This document shows positions 22,282-34,511 of a stretch of 64,000 nucleotides of DNA, piece by piece. Under the pieces are notes generated by a model. That model had not been told where the DNA came from. It made no database searches and saw only the letters and a program-made list of their open reading frames with translations. Made by a program: the position numbers and the translations under genes. The DNA is from Paratinospora sagittata (Eukaryota; Streptophyta; Magnoliopsida; Ranunculales; Menispermaceae), in assembly GCA_035771175.1 (NCBI GenBank), contig CM069600.1:1455501-1519500 (forward strand), in the 5' to 3' direction. Every line of letters begins with the position of its first letter. The stretch's first letter is position 1.

Positions 22282-23760
22282 ATGAAGGCACTACTAAAAA
22301 ATGATACATGGACTCTTATTCCATTACCTGAAGGAAAACAGACAGTGGGATGCAAATGGGTGTTCTCCATTAAACACAAAACAAATGGATCTATTGAGCG
22401 GTACAAGGCGAGACTAGTAGCGAAGGGATATACGCAGACATATGGGGTTGATTACAAGGAGACTTTCTCCCCTGTAGCCAAGTTGAATACCGTTAGAGAG
22501 TTATTGTCCCTTGCAGCAAATCTTGATTGGCCTTTGCATCAATTTGATGTGAAAAATGCTTTTCTCAACGGTGACCTCCAAGAAGAGGTGTATATGGATA
22601 TCCCTCCAGGTTATATAGCTTCTTCAGATAATGGAGTGGTGTGTAAATTGCAGCGAGCATTGTACGGACTGAAGCAATCACCACGAGCATGGTTTGGAAG
22701 GCTTAGCTTGGCAATGAAGAAATATGGCTTCCAACAAAGTAACTCTGATCACACTTTGTTCTTGAAACATCAGTTGGGTAAGGTAATGGCTCTGATAGTT
22801 TATGTAGATGACATGATTATTATAGGAGATGATGAAGAAGAAATCTCTCTACTTCAAAAGCAATTAGCAACTGAATTTAAGATGAAGAATCTGGGAGGAC
22901 TCAAGTATTTCTTGGGAATTGAAGTTGCTAGGTCTAAGCAAGGTATATTTCTTTCTCAACGGAAATACATGTTAGACTTGTTAACTGAAGTAGGGATGTT
23001 GGAGTGTAGACCTGCAAACACCCCCATTATTCAAAATCACAAACTTAGAGAATACCCAGACCAAGTACCAACAGATAAAGGTAGATATCAAAGATTAGTT
23101 GGTAAACTCATTTATCTCTCTCATACTCGTCCAGATATTGCATACACTGTGAGTGTTGTAAGTCAGTTTATGCATAATCCAAGTAAAAGCCACATGGTAG
23201 CAGTGATTCGAATACTTCGATACTTGAATTCATCTCCAGGCAAGGGGCTTATGTTCTCAAAACATAACAGTCAGTTGATGGTTTATGGATATACGGATGC
23301 AGATTGGGCAGGTAATATCACTGATAGAAAGTCCACCTCGGGATATTTTACATTTGTTGGAGGAAATCTTGTAACCTGGAGAAGCAAGAAGCAAAAAGTG
23401 GTAGCTTTGTCAAGTGCTGAAGCTGAGTTTAGGGGAATAGCTAAAGGTCTTTGTGAACTCCTCTGGCTAAGAAAACTACTTACTGAAATTGGGTTTGCTC
23501 CTAACTCTGAGATAGATATTTTGTGTGACAATAAAACTGCAATTGCAATTTCCCATAATCCCATTCAACATGATCGTACTAAACATGTGGAGGTAGATCG
23601 ACACTTCATCAAGGAAAATCTTGAAGCAAAAACAATTAGGTTTCCATTTGTGAAATCTGAAGATCAATTGGCGGATATCCTTACAAAAGCTGTATCGAGC
23701 AAGGACCTCTACAACTCACTTGACAAGTTGGGCATGCGAGACCTCTATGCATCAACTTGA
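22282..23760 (+). CDS. Copia reverse transcriptase and RNase H, intact open frame (492 codons)
   Basis: The frame opens right after a TAA that replaced a codon of the polyprotein. Reverse transcriptase motifs are GCKWVFSIKHK, YKARLVAKGYTQ, DVKNAFLNGDL, the catalytic YVDDMIIIGDD and LGGLKYFLGIE. RNase H has YTDADWAGN, SSAEAEFRG (Glu) and DNKTAIAI, with a C-terminal DILTKAV. This part alone remains full length, with no stop until TGA 23758-23760. It has no own promoter or start context and is not expected to be made as a separate protein. Confidence 0.93.
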   Translation: MKALLKNDTWTLIPLPEGKQTVGCKWVFSIKHKTNGSIERYKARLVAKGYTQTYGVDYKETFSPVAKLNTVRELLSLAANLDWPLHQFDVKNAFLNGDLQEEVYMDIPPGYIASSDNGVVCKLQRALYGLKQSPRAWFGRLSLAMKKYGFQQSNSDHTLFLKHQLGKVMALIVYVDDMIIIGDDEEEISLLQKQLATEFKMKNLGGLKYFLGIEVARSKQGIFLSQRKYMLDLLTEVGMLECRPANTPIIQNHKLREYPDQVPTDKGRYQRLVGKLIYLSHTRPDIAYTVSVVSQFMHNPSKSHMVAVIRILRYLNSSPGKGLMFSKHNSQLMVYGYTDADWAGNITDRKSTSGYFTFVGGNLVTWRSKKQKVVALSSAEAEFRGIAKGLCELLWLRKLLTEIGFAPNSEIDILCDNKTAIAISHNPIQHDRTKHVEVDRHFIKENLEAKTIRFPFVKSEDQLADILTKAVSSKDLYNSLDKLGMRDLYAST

Positions 23761-23767
23761 GGGGGAG
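23759..23767 (+). other. Polypurine tract of the copia element
   Basis: GAGGGGGAG lies directly before the 3' LTR, the place where plus-strand DNA synthesis is primed. Confidence 0.9.
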
Positions 23768-23941
23768 TGTTGGTATGAGCCGTAATTGTAGACAATTAGC
23801 GTTAGTTTAGCCGTAATAGAATAGCGTTAGTTTAGGAAGTTTGAAAATAACAAAGATTTTGTTTTGATTTTATTCCTTTAAAGTGTATATAACCTATGGA
23901 AATACATAGGAAAATATATGAAAAAAAAAGGTGTTTTGACA
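23768..23941 (+). repeat. Copia 3' LTR
   Basis: The 174-bp LTR matches the 5' LTR except for about 4-5 substitutions and small indels near the A run. It is followed by the GGTTC duplication at 23942-23946. Confidence 0.95.
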
Positions 23942-23946
23942 GGTTC

Positions 23947-24634
23947 CTGAAAGGAGCTTATCCCATATGCCAATATGTGTGAATTGGAAGAAATCATGAT
24001 GATTTGTTGGGTTATTTGGGAAGCAAGGAACAAAGCTAGAGTGGGGGAGCCAAGAATTTCTTCTAATGCCATATTTTTCAAAGCCAAGAACGTTAGGAAA
24101 AAATACCAAAGTGAGGCCCCTCCACCACCCATCCAGGGCGTGAACAGAGAAGTAAAATGGTCTCCTCCTCTTATGGGGATGCTGAAATTAAATGCAGACG
24201 CTAGTATCTGCATCAGCTCGAGGGCTATTGGTGTTGCAGTGGTCATTAGGGACAGTCAAGGTCAGTTGGTTACGACGGTGGTGCGCATAATAGATGGTAG
24301 AAAATCAATTTTTGTTGCTAAATTATTAACCATCAAATCGAGGATCAAAATGGCGCTCGAGTTAGGAATTTTAGTGGATATAGTGGAGGGTGATTCAACG
24401 TTAGTCATCGCAGCTCTTTGTTCCTCCGAAAACACCTTTTTAGAGGAGGGGGAGATCATAAAAGACTATAAATTGATGTTGGAATCTTGGCCAAATGTTT
24501 TAACCCAAGCCAGTCCCAGGAAGGGTAATTTGGCTGCTCATAGGCTTTGCAAATTTACTGCATCTCTTCATCATTGTCTTGTTTGGTTAAAGGAGGTTCT
24601 AGTTATAATCACCAATATAGTGTTTGGGAGAGAT
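23947..24634 (+). pseudogene. Non-LTR element coding fragment, RNase H part, right half
   Basis: The frame of 17204-17713 resumes after the copia element, with one TGA near the junction. It contains CWVIWEARNKARV (end of the zinc-binding region) and then an RNase H domain: KLNADASICISSRAIG, VVIRDSQGQLV and LVDIVEGDSTLVI. The usual Glu in the helix (AE.LAI) reads VAKLLTIKS, so one catalytic residue is lost. This is a degenerate ribonuclease-H-type non-LTR sequence, not a host enzyme. The MITE at 24645 cuts its end. Confidence 0.85.
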
Positions 24635-24644
24635 ATGTCCTCTC

Positions 24645-24965
24645 AGGGCTTTTGACTTGATTGGCCATAAAAAATAATTTTTTTTACAAATGTCATCATA
24701 ATCGAATTCTCTATAAAAATTCGTCTTTCAAAAAGACGCATTCTATAAGAAAAAAAGTAATATTTTATTTAAGACATCTTTTAGAAAGACGACTTCTATA
24801 CTAAAATTTTTTTTTAGCCTAATCAGCGTCCCTAAGTCCACGTGGCGCCAGTGTGTCAGCTGACTGGACTTTGAATTGTCAAATCATAGCAAACCAGTCA
24901 TTATTTAGATCTTGATGACATTTATAAAATATTTTTATTTTTTAAGGACAATAAAGTTAAAAGCT
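24645..24965. mobile_element. Mutator-like MITE, 321 bp
   Basis: Ends are AGGGCTTTTGAC and the inverted partner GTTAAAAGCT. The flanks ATGTCCTCTC (24635-24644) and ATGTCCTATC (24966-24975) form a 10-bp duplication with one mismatch. Internally it has CGTCTTTCAAAAAGACG and a second AAGACATCTTTTAGAAAGAC palindrome. The right part (CACGTGGCGCCAGTG...GACTGGACTTTGAA) is related to the element at 62107-63590. Confidence 0.75.
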
Positions 24966-24975
24966 ATGTCCTATC

Positions 24976-25263
24976 CCTCTTCTTATGGGGCATAGGGGTC
25001 TTAAATAAAAAAAAAATCAATTCCTTTTATTTTATTTAAGTTATAAATTTGTCCTAATTTAAACAATTTTAATGGTACTACGGATAAAAGCTCTTATAAA
25101 CCATGTACGTTTTTCCCAATTGTATAATATCTGTGCTCTCTCTCTCTTAAAAAAAAAAAAAAAAAACCTCGCTCGTTTCATTTGCACTTGCAGGGTTTAA
25201 CTTTGAAAAACCCTAACTTGTAGTTCTTAAGATTATGGGTGCAGCAGCTGCTACTTGAGCGCA
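24976..25263. other. Promoter side and 5' leader of the mitoribosomal protein gene
   Basis: The stretch is AT-rich. TGTATAATAT at about 25123 is a possible TATA element, followed by a CT-rich run (25136-25147) and an A run, then leader up to the ATG at 25264. Promoter placement is inference. Confidence 0.4.
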
Positions 25264-26024
25264 ATGATGCAGAATCTCAACCGCGTTTTATCTCGAATCT
25301 CTACATCTCCAGCCATCTCAAATTCTCTGAAACAAATCATCTCCAAAGATGTTCGAATCTCATCGATCGGCCTTGAATCCGTTAAGATTCATCCAGTTTC
25401 ACAGGACCACCACTTCTCGTCAAGATCTGGTGGATCTGGCGATGATAGAAATAGAAGCGAAGAAGCTTGGGGGAAAGGATGGAACGCCGACAAAGATGAT
25501 CCATTAACCAAACCAGAAAGTAGTAGTACTTCTGGTTTCGGTTGGGATTCGGTATCGTCGTGGTCGACCGGACTTACCAAAGAGCATTTTGACGGAGAAG
25601 CCGTCGGCCGGCAGATCACCTCCGAGACCGACGCCGGTGCCGGCGGTTCAGTTCCTCCAGTTCGTCCGTCTCCGGAGGACGACAACGATGAGGTTGTGGA
25701 GCTGGAGAAGGAGAATCGTAAGAGCAAGGATTATGTTGATTCTTGGAGTAATAGGATGAAGGAGCTGAATGTTTTGATGATGCAGGTGAGAGAGCCTGGA
25801 GCTAGGGGTTCGTACCTTAAGGATTCTGAGAAAGCTGAGATGTATCGATTGCATAAGGAGAATCCTGAAATCTACACGGTCGAGAGATTGGCGAAAGATT
25901 ATCGGATAATGAGGCAAAGAGTTCACGCCATTCTTTGGTTGAAGGAGCTTGAGGAAGAAGAGGAGAAGAAACTCGGCCATGCTCTCGACGATTCTGTCGA
26001 GCTATTGCTTGATACCTGTCCCGA
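25264..26024 (+). CDS. Mitochondrial small-subunit ribosomal protein (mS45/Bot1p- or mS35-like), exon 1
   Basis: The CDS is join(25264..26024, 29089..29278, 31189..31407), 389 residues. The N-terminus MMQNLNRVLSRISTSPAISN is rich in Arg/Ser and lacks acidic residues, a likely mitochondrial targeting peptide. A Ser/Gly/Asp-rich linker follows. From about residue 150 the conserved part begins: NRKSKDYVDSW, then YRLHKENPEIYTVERLAKDY and RIMRQRVHAILWLKELEEEE. This recalls the Bot1p family (eukaryotic mitochondrial regulator), often annotated in plants as S24/S35. The start is the first of two adjacent ATGs; the longer frame begins at a TTG. The donor GTAAGC at 26025 leaves phase 2. Confidence 0.85.
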
Positions 26025-29000
26025 GTAAGCTAGCTACACACTATAGCTCTCATTGCCTAACTTTTTTTTTTTCCTCTTAATTGATCAAATTTGGGGTTTC
26101 ATTTGCTTGGTTAGTCTTCTTATTGTCTCACACGAAACAGTCTAGAAACGAACCTAAGAAACTGTGACAGTAAATTACTTCAAATGTTAGAAAAATCTGA
26201 ATTCAGGATGAAATTGGTGATGACATGTTGGTATATATGTAGGTAGATTTCAAACTTTGAACTCGTTTGCCATCTTCTAAATGCGTGCTTGAAGTTTTAT
26301 CCTTAATTGAATGATTGTCCCCCAAACCATAACCGCAATCTGCATAACTTTTGGCAAACTTTGAATTTCACTCTTTTCCAAAACTAATCCCTAACCACTC
26401 TACTCTTTTATGAACTGCCAGCTGCACTATGACTACTCATAGCGTAAGTTGATTAAATTTGCCACCAAAACAGCAGCCTCTCTTTCTTAATAAGGTGTTA
26501 TTCATGCCATGTTCTTATTTAATCCAAAGTTTAGATTCATACGATCTTTGATAAATGTATGGGTAGAATTTGAAATTTCTATTAAATTAAACAAGATTAG
26601 ATCAATTAGCCATGCATACAGACTACAAAAGCAATTTTTTAGCAAAGTAAGAACTTGTCTACAGGGGAGGAAAACCTTCTCGTGCCTATGGAATTACTTG
26701 GGTATAAATCACTTCTATCTTGATTTTTTTACAAACATTCATCATATTCCTGGTAGTTGCAATGTAACATTACAAAACCTGAAAAAACACATGATAGACA
26801 ATACTATTTCTCTTGCAAACCAAAAAAAAATCTAGCCCTCAATATAATATGTTCCCCTAAGTTTTCATTGGAATTTTCAATCATTGAAGTCACCGACACG
26901 ATCCTTTATTTTGTTTTAGAACCATTTAATTGCCCTTCTTTTAGACCACCATACTAATCAATATAAGTAGCAGAAAAAAAGAAGTGAATGGAAGGCTTAT
27001 TAATTTTCTTCTGTTGAAGACTACCTACTACCCTTACTAAGTGACCCTTTTAATTCTTGTTATATCTCTTAATCACTATTGTAATTGATCTTCGATGTCG
27101 AATGAGCTTCATGGGGAAGACCCAAATATTTGGCTGGGACAGTACCCATGCATCATATGACTTTTGATTAGTTTTGACTTTTGTGACTGTTGTGCCTGGG
27201 CGATTTCTCTTGCTTAGATGGGTGGTGAGTCTGGTGACCAGACATTTGTAGCCTAGGTGATCACATTAAATCACATAATATGGACATATAATACTTCTCT
27301 ACGCAATTTATTGAGTATTTTAAGGTTTCTTCTTGTAGAAAAAGTATATTGAGGTTTTTTTTAAATTTATAATATGTAGTTCTTACATGTCTCATGAGAA
27401 AACTGCTAGTTTTTATGAAATCAAGACTTCAAAGAATGGCAGTATCATGTTAGAAGATCTATCATTATGACATTATTGGCTATTTGGATTATCATTTTTA
27501 TGAATATGAGTTGATTTTTAAGATGAACGAATATTTTTGGTTTTGTTCTGAATATTTTTAAGATGAACAAACTGCTGCTGGAATAGATTTGTAACTTTTA
27601 ACATGACAACCCTTGTCCTCGAAACAGTTATAAATATCATTTAAGCTATTATGGTAGACCCACTAAGTGAAACTACATGGATTATGTTCATTGGGTTCTA
27701 CATAGTTACAAGTCTAATTTTCTGTGAAGGTCTTTGCATTTATGACGTGGATTTTCTGCTCAGCCACACGCTAATCCCTTAGTAATATTTCTTCTTGTAT
27801 AGACACCTTTAAAAAGTTTCTAAAAGTCAAATTTACCATGTGCCATAAATTAGCGAACCACTTTCGTCCAAATGATTTTTTTTCAATAAAACCCTTAAAC
27901 TATCACATGGATTAGAAGCATTAGTGGGTGAAGAGAGTTCACTATTCAAACAAACTGAGAACTATATTTGGGAGCCAAAAGTTTACCAATGTGTAAAAGC
28001 ATCAGCCTTGTCAAAATAATCCATTATGTTTATTTACAGGGGCATGATAAAAAAGAATAAGAGAGACAAATCAAACTCTTTGTTGAAATTAAAAAATCTG
28101 GCATGGTTTAATTTTTGACTCAATATGCTTCAAAAAGAACTATTTTCTAAGTCCACTTCTGTTTTGTCACTCAAGCTTTACTGGACTAGGTCTCTCGGAG
28201 TTCTTGAACTTTTTGGCCTTCCTATGTTCTTCACGAGAAAAAAGTTTAAAATCTGAGTTAGGCATTTAAAAATTGTGTTAACAAAGTAATAATATGGGAT
28301 GAAATGGTGACACTAATGTTGCCAGAATCTAGTCCGATTGTGTGTCGTTGCTTCATTCTTTACTTTTAAGCTGAATGAATTTTGGTTATGGGGGAAAAAT
28401 AAGGGAAAATTCTCTCAAAAAAATTTGCTCAAGAAATAATTTCTCACGAAAGCTACATTTTTTGACTCCAAAAAACTTTTCTTAGCTATCAAACAGGCCC
28501 TTCCTTGCACATTGAAAAATAATGCTAACAATATGAAATGAAATGGTGACACTAATGCTGCTAGAATTTATTTTGGTTGCGTGTCTAGCTGATTCGTGCT
28601 TTACTTTTAGTTGAATGAATTTTGGTCATGGGGGGAAGTATGAAGGAAAATATGACTTTTTTTTTTTAAATTTTTTTTTTTTAAAATCTCTAAATACAGT
28701 TGCAATTGGTCATATATTATATATTCTTTTGATAATTGCTATCTCAAATTGGTCTGGGAAATAGTCTTTGGATCTCAACATTCATTTATATGTTTTTTTG
28801 CGGACTCCTATGTTGCCATATTTTTGCTTTATATGGCATCATATGCTGGCTGTTCATTGTCTTTGCTTTATTCCATTCAATTAGAAACATAAATTTTTTA
28901 TTTATAATTATATAATTTCCTTAGTTTCCGCAAGAAGTTTTTTTTTTAGTATATTTCTATGAAGTGCCAGTAAACATGCTAACATATGCTGGCATTATAG

Positions 29001-29088
29001 CCTGTTGGCATGCCAAACATGTCAAGCAACACATAAATTAAATTTCTTGTCTGCATCAAACAATGTCAAACTTTTTTTCTGTTTTCAG
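26025..29088 (+). other. Intron 1 of the mitoribosomal protein gene (3064 bp)
   Basis: GT-AG intron, AT-rich. No further exon is seen. A dispersed direct repeat lies inside: about 28286-28392 and 28527-28640 share GAAATGGTGACACTAATG and GAATGAATTTTGG, about 240 bp apart. Confidence 0.8.
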
Positions 29089-29278
29089 GTTTTTCAATTC
29101 CCATGACAGAGAATTCCATGTTGCCTCACTTCCTTATAAACCTGATTTCAAAGTTATGCCTGAGGGCTGGGATGGAACTACCAGAGATCCTGACGAGGTT
29201 CACTATGAAATATCAATGAAAGAAGATGAGATGTTATATCAAGAATTTGTACAAAGGATGAATTTCAACAAGAAGAAA
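29089..29278 (+). CDS. Mitoribosomal protein gene, exon 2
   Basis: The acceptor TTTTCAG ends at 29088. The exon completes the split Glu codon and reads FFNSHDREFHVASLPYKPDF, then MPEGWDGTTRDPDEVHYE, and ends NFNKKK before GTAAGC at 29279 in phase 0. The sequence is strongly protein-like and continues exon 1. Confidence 0.87.
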
Positions 29279-31188
29279 GTAAGCTCTTGCTGTCCTTTCC
29301 TAAGCACCATTTAGTATTACGGACCAAGTTCTACCCCCCCCCCACCCCTAAAAAAAAAGAGATTTAACTTTTGAGTACGTGAAAATGTTTCCAAAGTACC
29401 TGCTTGAATAGTCTCAAGCTCATAAAATTAGTTACTTCGTCTTCTTGGCTTGATCCTTAATCGGCATAACATTCTCAACCTTAGACTTTTGTTCTTTGGA
29501 TGATCTTGAAGAAAAGAATTGTTTGAGGAGTTGACCTTCCATAATGATGGACTGTTTGCTGCACACAAAACTATAGATATAATTGATTGTCAATGATTTT
29601 CTAGATCAAAGTGGTTAAAGGTATAAGAAGCACTCAAGGCAACAAGATTTTGACTTCCCTCTATCAAGGGCTAAGTTGACAATTACACTACTAGTAGTTA
29701 TATCTTACTTAATTGTTTCTATCCATATTATTTTAGTCTATCTTTACCTCTATAATTATCATTAATAGTTGATAATATTAAGTCTTAAAAGGATTGTTAG
29801 TATAATTAGACTCTAAGTTGCAATTATAATCAACTTGTCAAAAATTTCTTGATTGGATTTTTTCAAGAGATCTCTAGGGTAAGGGACCTTTTTGAAGGGT
29901 GAAAACCCGATCATCAGACCCCTTCTTGAAAGGCATAGTTAAAATCACCCAATTGAACCATGTGAGACTCTAGGGAAGCAAGATACTTCTTACAGCGTTT
30001 GGATGTTGTTTAGTAGGCACATACACATAAAGGCTACAACTCTTTCTGTCTTTCATACCTTATATTCTCCTAAATCTGTCCCATTTTTTACTTAGATTTT
30101 GTAAAATAGTGAGAGAGTTTTTTTTTTTTTTTTTGGCTTTTAACCTTCTTCAGGAAAATTCAAATAGGTCTGTTACATATTTTTAGAATTTCCACATTTG
30201 CCTAGAACACTTAAAAATTTCAAAGCCCTACCTGCTTGACAATATTGATTTTGTTGTAGACATGTGGTATATTTCTTATTCATTCTTCCTAATGCTTGAA
30301 TACCATTGATTAACTTCTTTTGTTCTTTTTCCTTGTTACATACTCATTTGTCGATTTCCGTTGTTTTGGAGGAGGCTTAGTCAAGAGTTTTCTTCTTATG
30401 ATAATCATCATTGCAGTGAATAAACAAATACTTTAATAACTTGAAATTAGTAGCCGTCTAACTTAAACAGTCCTAATTCAGCTTTTCTGAAAGACAAATG
30501 CTAAATCAGGAGAAATTTCTGAAGGGGTGATGACCTGCTTAGGTTAATTTATACTTTCCTCAAAAGTGTCTGTCTTTCTTGGAGTGGTTTGTCTTCTAGA
30601 GACGGGGGTGTGGAGGAATTTTTGAGTGAATCTGATGGTTGCAATTTTATTTTCAATATCCCATAATTCTTCATCTGAAGGCTTATGTATCTAAGGATTC
30701 TGTTGACACATCTCTTATTGCATGATGGATTTATTGGAGACCCTTTTATCAAGTATCAAAAGTTTGTGTTTTGATTATAGATTAATGTTATTAGCTTTGT
30801 TCCTTTCTTTTGTTTGTTTTGTTGCCCTTAGTTTACCATCTCGTCAGGTACTTCCTGTCTCTTATTGTTACTTCTGTGCCTCCTCCTGGTCCTCTAATGT
30901 TTCAGCATTTGACTTTGAGATTACTCAATTTACTACAAGCCATATTTTGATCATCTCTATGGTTTTGGTAGTTGACTGATCATCGCATCCTTGACTTTGA
31001 GCAGCTTAATGTGCCTAGCTGCAGCCTCCCACTTGCTTCTTTTTTAAGTTTTTTATTGTATGGTTCAATGAATTTTTTTCTTTTGATTGAAGATCCAATA
31101 CTTTCTAAGTTAGGCACAAAAGCTATTTTTTGATGATATTTTCTCTTTTGAACATAGTCTTAACATCTATGTCTTGGTTTCGTTTCAG
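29279..31188 (+). other. Intron 2 of the mitoribosomal protein gene (1910 bp)
   Basis: GT-AG intron with a T-run near 30118-30136 and no coding exon that I can support. Confidence 0.8.
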
Positions 31189-31407
31189 ATGGCTGGGGAG
31201 GTAAAATGCCACAAGTACAGCAGGAGGCGCCCCACAGAGGGGTGGAACTTCACCGTTGAAAAGCTGGGTCCACGTGGGAAACGTGGAGGTGGCGGTGGCT
31301 GGAAATATGTGAGCTTGCCTGATGGGTCCAGCAGGCCACTAAATGAGATGGAGAAAATGTACGTGAAGAGAGAGACAGTGCGGCGAAGACGCAAGATTCT
31401 TCCATGA
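31189..31407 (+). CDS. Mitoribosomal protein gene, exon 3 (C-terminus)
   Basis: After TTTCAG the exon encodes MAGEVKCHKYSRRRPTEGWN, GPRGKRGGGGGWKYVSLPDG and ends VKRETVRRRRKILP with TGA at 31405. The very basic, Gly-rich tail fits an rRNA-binding protein of the mitoribosome. It was chosen over independent translation from its first ATG because it continues exon 2 in phase. Confidence 0.87.
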   Translation: MAGEVKCHKYSRRRPTEGWNFTVEKLGPRGKRGGGGGWKYVSLPDGSSRPLNEMEKMYVKRETVRRRRKILP

Positions 31408-32593
31408 TAGTTAAATCTCTGAAGCCTTGGTTCGTTCTTTAAGTTTGTTTATTTTTTATTTTTGGCTCATGGGAGGAGTTAAGGACTGGATACAAGACAG
31501 GTTAAAGAAATTTCAAAGATAAAAGCAGGAATCAGGCAGGTGTAACTGTGTTTGTTGTTCTTTAATCCAACATCACAGAGTTTAAGAATTTGTAATAGTT
31601 TCTTGTGATTCATTCCTCTTTGCAGTTGCCTCTGGAATATTCTAAAAAAAAAGTAATTGGTGAAGGGTGGTTTGATAATTAGATTGGAGTATTATGAATG
31701 GATGGAAAGCCTAACAAGCAGGCCTACCACACCTGCATAGGAACTTTTGATCCATTTCTTTTGAGGCAACAATGACAGAAGAGGAGCACTTGTCACTCCA
31801 AAGATGGATAATAACTGTAGTCTTCTTTTCTCTTTTAGTTTGGGGCAGCATGATATCAAATGCTCTTCCTTTCTCATTCCTAATGCAAGTGGATTTTTGA
31901 GATTGAGATGTCTCAGTTTTTCTTGAGTATGGTTTGTTTGGTAAACAAAATGCTTGCTTTTAATTTAATTGGACACGTTAATGAATATTTATTTATGTCA
32001 TAACATGTTTTTTTTAACAGTTTTGAATGCTTCGGTTCGGTTTTGACCAAACCATCGACAGCCTTAATTATTATAAAGTATTGTCACATCAGATTTTTAC
32101 GTTAATTCATCAACTATAACACATTTTTTAGATTGCAACTTGATACATGGAGAATTCAATCTCCTTAAAAGCATCATCCAAAAGGAAACACAGCAACTAA
32201 TGAAGGCTGGAAAACCCATGAACCAGGCTGCTCCTACTTGGCACGTGAAAGGAATTTTCAAGTGCAGCACGATTGAGACCTTGCTAGGTAAAATAAAATG
32301 CATTAGCATTAGCTTTATTTCTCCCCCCCTTCTTTTTTTTTTTTTTTTTTTTTTCCGAATTAAGAAATAAAAAGAGGGCGAACCGTTAATTCGTCATATC
32401 AAACACACACACAGCCGACGATCCTTCGATCCAAAAACCATCATTTGCAAATTTGTTAGCCATAGAGGTTTTAGGCTGCAAAGCTACAAAGAAAAAAACA
32501 AGAAGAAGAAGAAGAAGAAGAAGAAGACGAAGAATCGCATAATCAATCAAATCTAGGGTTATAACAACTTGGAAGAAAGGAAGAAAAATAATA
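31408..32593. other. 3' UTR of the mitoribosomal gene; promoter and 5' leader of the MAP kinase gene
   Basis: The first part is probably 3' UTR. The last 200 bases are the likely MAP kinase leader. They include a long T-run (32333-32354), an (AAG)n tract at about 32501-32527 and the context AAAATAATAATGG at the start codon. A 66-codon frame at 32140-32370 has no recognisable content. Confidence 0.5.
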
Positions 32594-33044
<451 letters not shown>

Positions 33045-34511
33045 TAACTAGTAATGATGATGAACAATGATGTTGGTTTGGTTGACAACAAAACAGTAAT
33101 TCTTGACCATGAATGTAGTCCTCGCATACATGATTTGCCAAGAGTCCTTATGAGAGATGATTGATTTACATAAACCTACTATAATGTCTACTAAAATTAT
33201 ATTGTAAACTATTTAGTTGTATAGGCATTCTAATCCTAAATCAGTTTTTAAAATTATATTGTGCAAAACTGACAATTCTTCTATCTATGAGTGTAACTAG
33301 AGTCTATTTGAGATAATAAAAACTAATTATTTTGTGATATTTGATTTGACATTTGTTTATTATTGTCAGTGTTTTCCATGACTTGTTTAATTTACTAATA
33401 GATATCAAAAACAAGGAAATCACTGGTATCGAAAGAGGATGAGTGACTTGTTGCGTTTCGAAATTGAGGGAAAAACAAGTTATTAGAGAAGCAAAATTGA
33501 AGGAAATTACACCAATTTCTTTAGATGAGGTCCATATGATGATGAATAAATAATTGAAAGAGTCTAGCCTATACAACGAAAGACAATTTGTTGGATCTTC
33601 TTGATAAGCTACCATATGGTGCAAGCCATTAATACTAAGGAAAGTGAAGCTGATGAAGAAGTCAATATAATGGCGACATGTAAAGTTAGATGTTTTCAAC
33701 TTTTGGATTTTAATTTTTGAGTTTTTGAGGATTATAAAATGAGGAAACATTTACTTGTTTATACCATAGGTGAAGAGGGCTTTGGAATGGATAATATTGA
33801 AATTCAAGGCGATGAAGGGGATGATGAGTGTATGAATGCCTTAAGGGATGTAGAGGACTTTTGCCTTGATTGATGTTTGTTGCAAGTGTTTGATGAACAC
33901 CAATGAACTTCAAAACCTTACTTGGGTTGCAATGACTAGAGAAGAATAGCTCTTTTGGCGGCTAGTGAAATGCGTTAGTTGGGTTGCAATGACTAGAAAA
34001 GAATAACTCTTTTGCGAGAGAACACTCTTTTGTGGCTAGCCAATGCCCCTTCGGTGCTCAAATCAACTACTAAGTTGATCAATAAATAAACTATGAAGTG
34101 GAAAGAACAATATCATGCTAAGCCTAACAAAAGCTCCTATAGGTTTTATTTATTGCTGTGGGTCCTTCGTCACTTGTCCCACAGTATAGGGTAAAGGAAA
34201 TTAGTTATACCACATCAGAGGCATGGTCCTCTGATACTTGGTCATTTGGCATTCTGTTATGGCATGTGGCAACACTTCTAATCTCTAGACTCAACCTAGT
34301 TTGACAATCCTAGATGAGCTCTTGGCTCAGTAGACCTCAAGACGGTATGTTCATATAGTTATTTTAAGTAATATCTCATCATTCCTTGACCAATCCTCAA
34401 CCACTTTTAATAATTTGTGCACAAGGAACTAGAAATTGGGTGATCAAGGAAGAATGTTCCTTCTTTGGGGTCTGGATTGCACATGCCTTAGTCAATGTCA
34501 ATGATTAAACA

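Larger units (their letters stand above)
17719..23941 (+). mobile_element. Ty1/copia LTR retrotransposon, complete but degenerate
   Basis: The element of 6223 bp has two LTRs of 173 and 174 bp (TGTTGG...TTGACA), a 5-bp duplication GGTTC, a primer-binding site for initiator tRNA-Met and a polypurine tract. The order gag, protease, integrase, reverse transcriptase, RNase H identifies copia. Stops and frameshifts in gag and pol, plus a 608-bp insertion in integrase (20748-21355), make it inactive. The LTRs differ at only about 4-5 positions plus small indels, so insertion was fairly recent. It sits inside an older non-LTR coding fragment. Confidence 0.96.

Noticed and set aside
22282..23760. Long 492-codon frame as a host gene
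   Set aside because: It is the reverse transcriptase and RNase H part of the copia polyprotein, bounded by LTRs, not a host gene.
23975..24655. Stand-alone ribonuclease H gene of 226 codons
   Set aside because: It continues the zf-RVT frame from left of the copia element and has lost a catalytic Glu; its last residues come from the MITE.
34159..34312. Frame reading SSDTWSFGILLW, like a receptor kinase motif
   Set aside because: Only about 12 residues resemble a kinase; the remainder has no kinase wording and no flanking exons. Probably chance.
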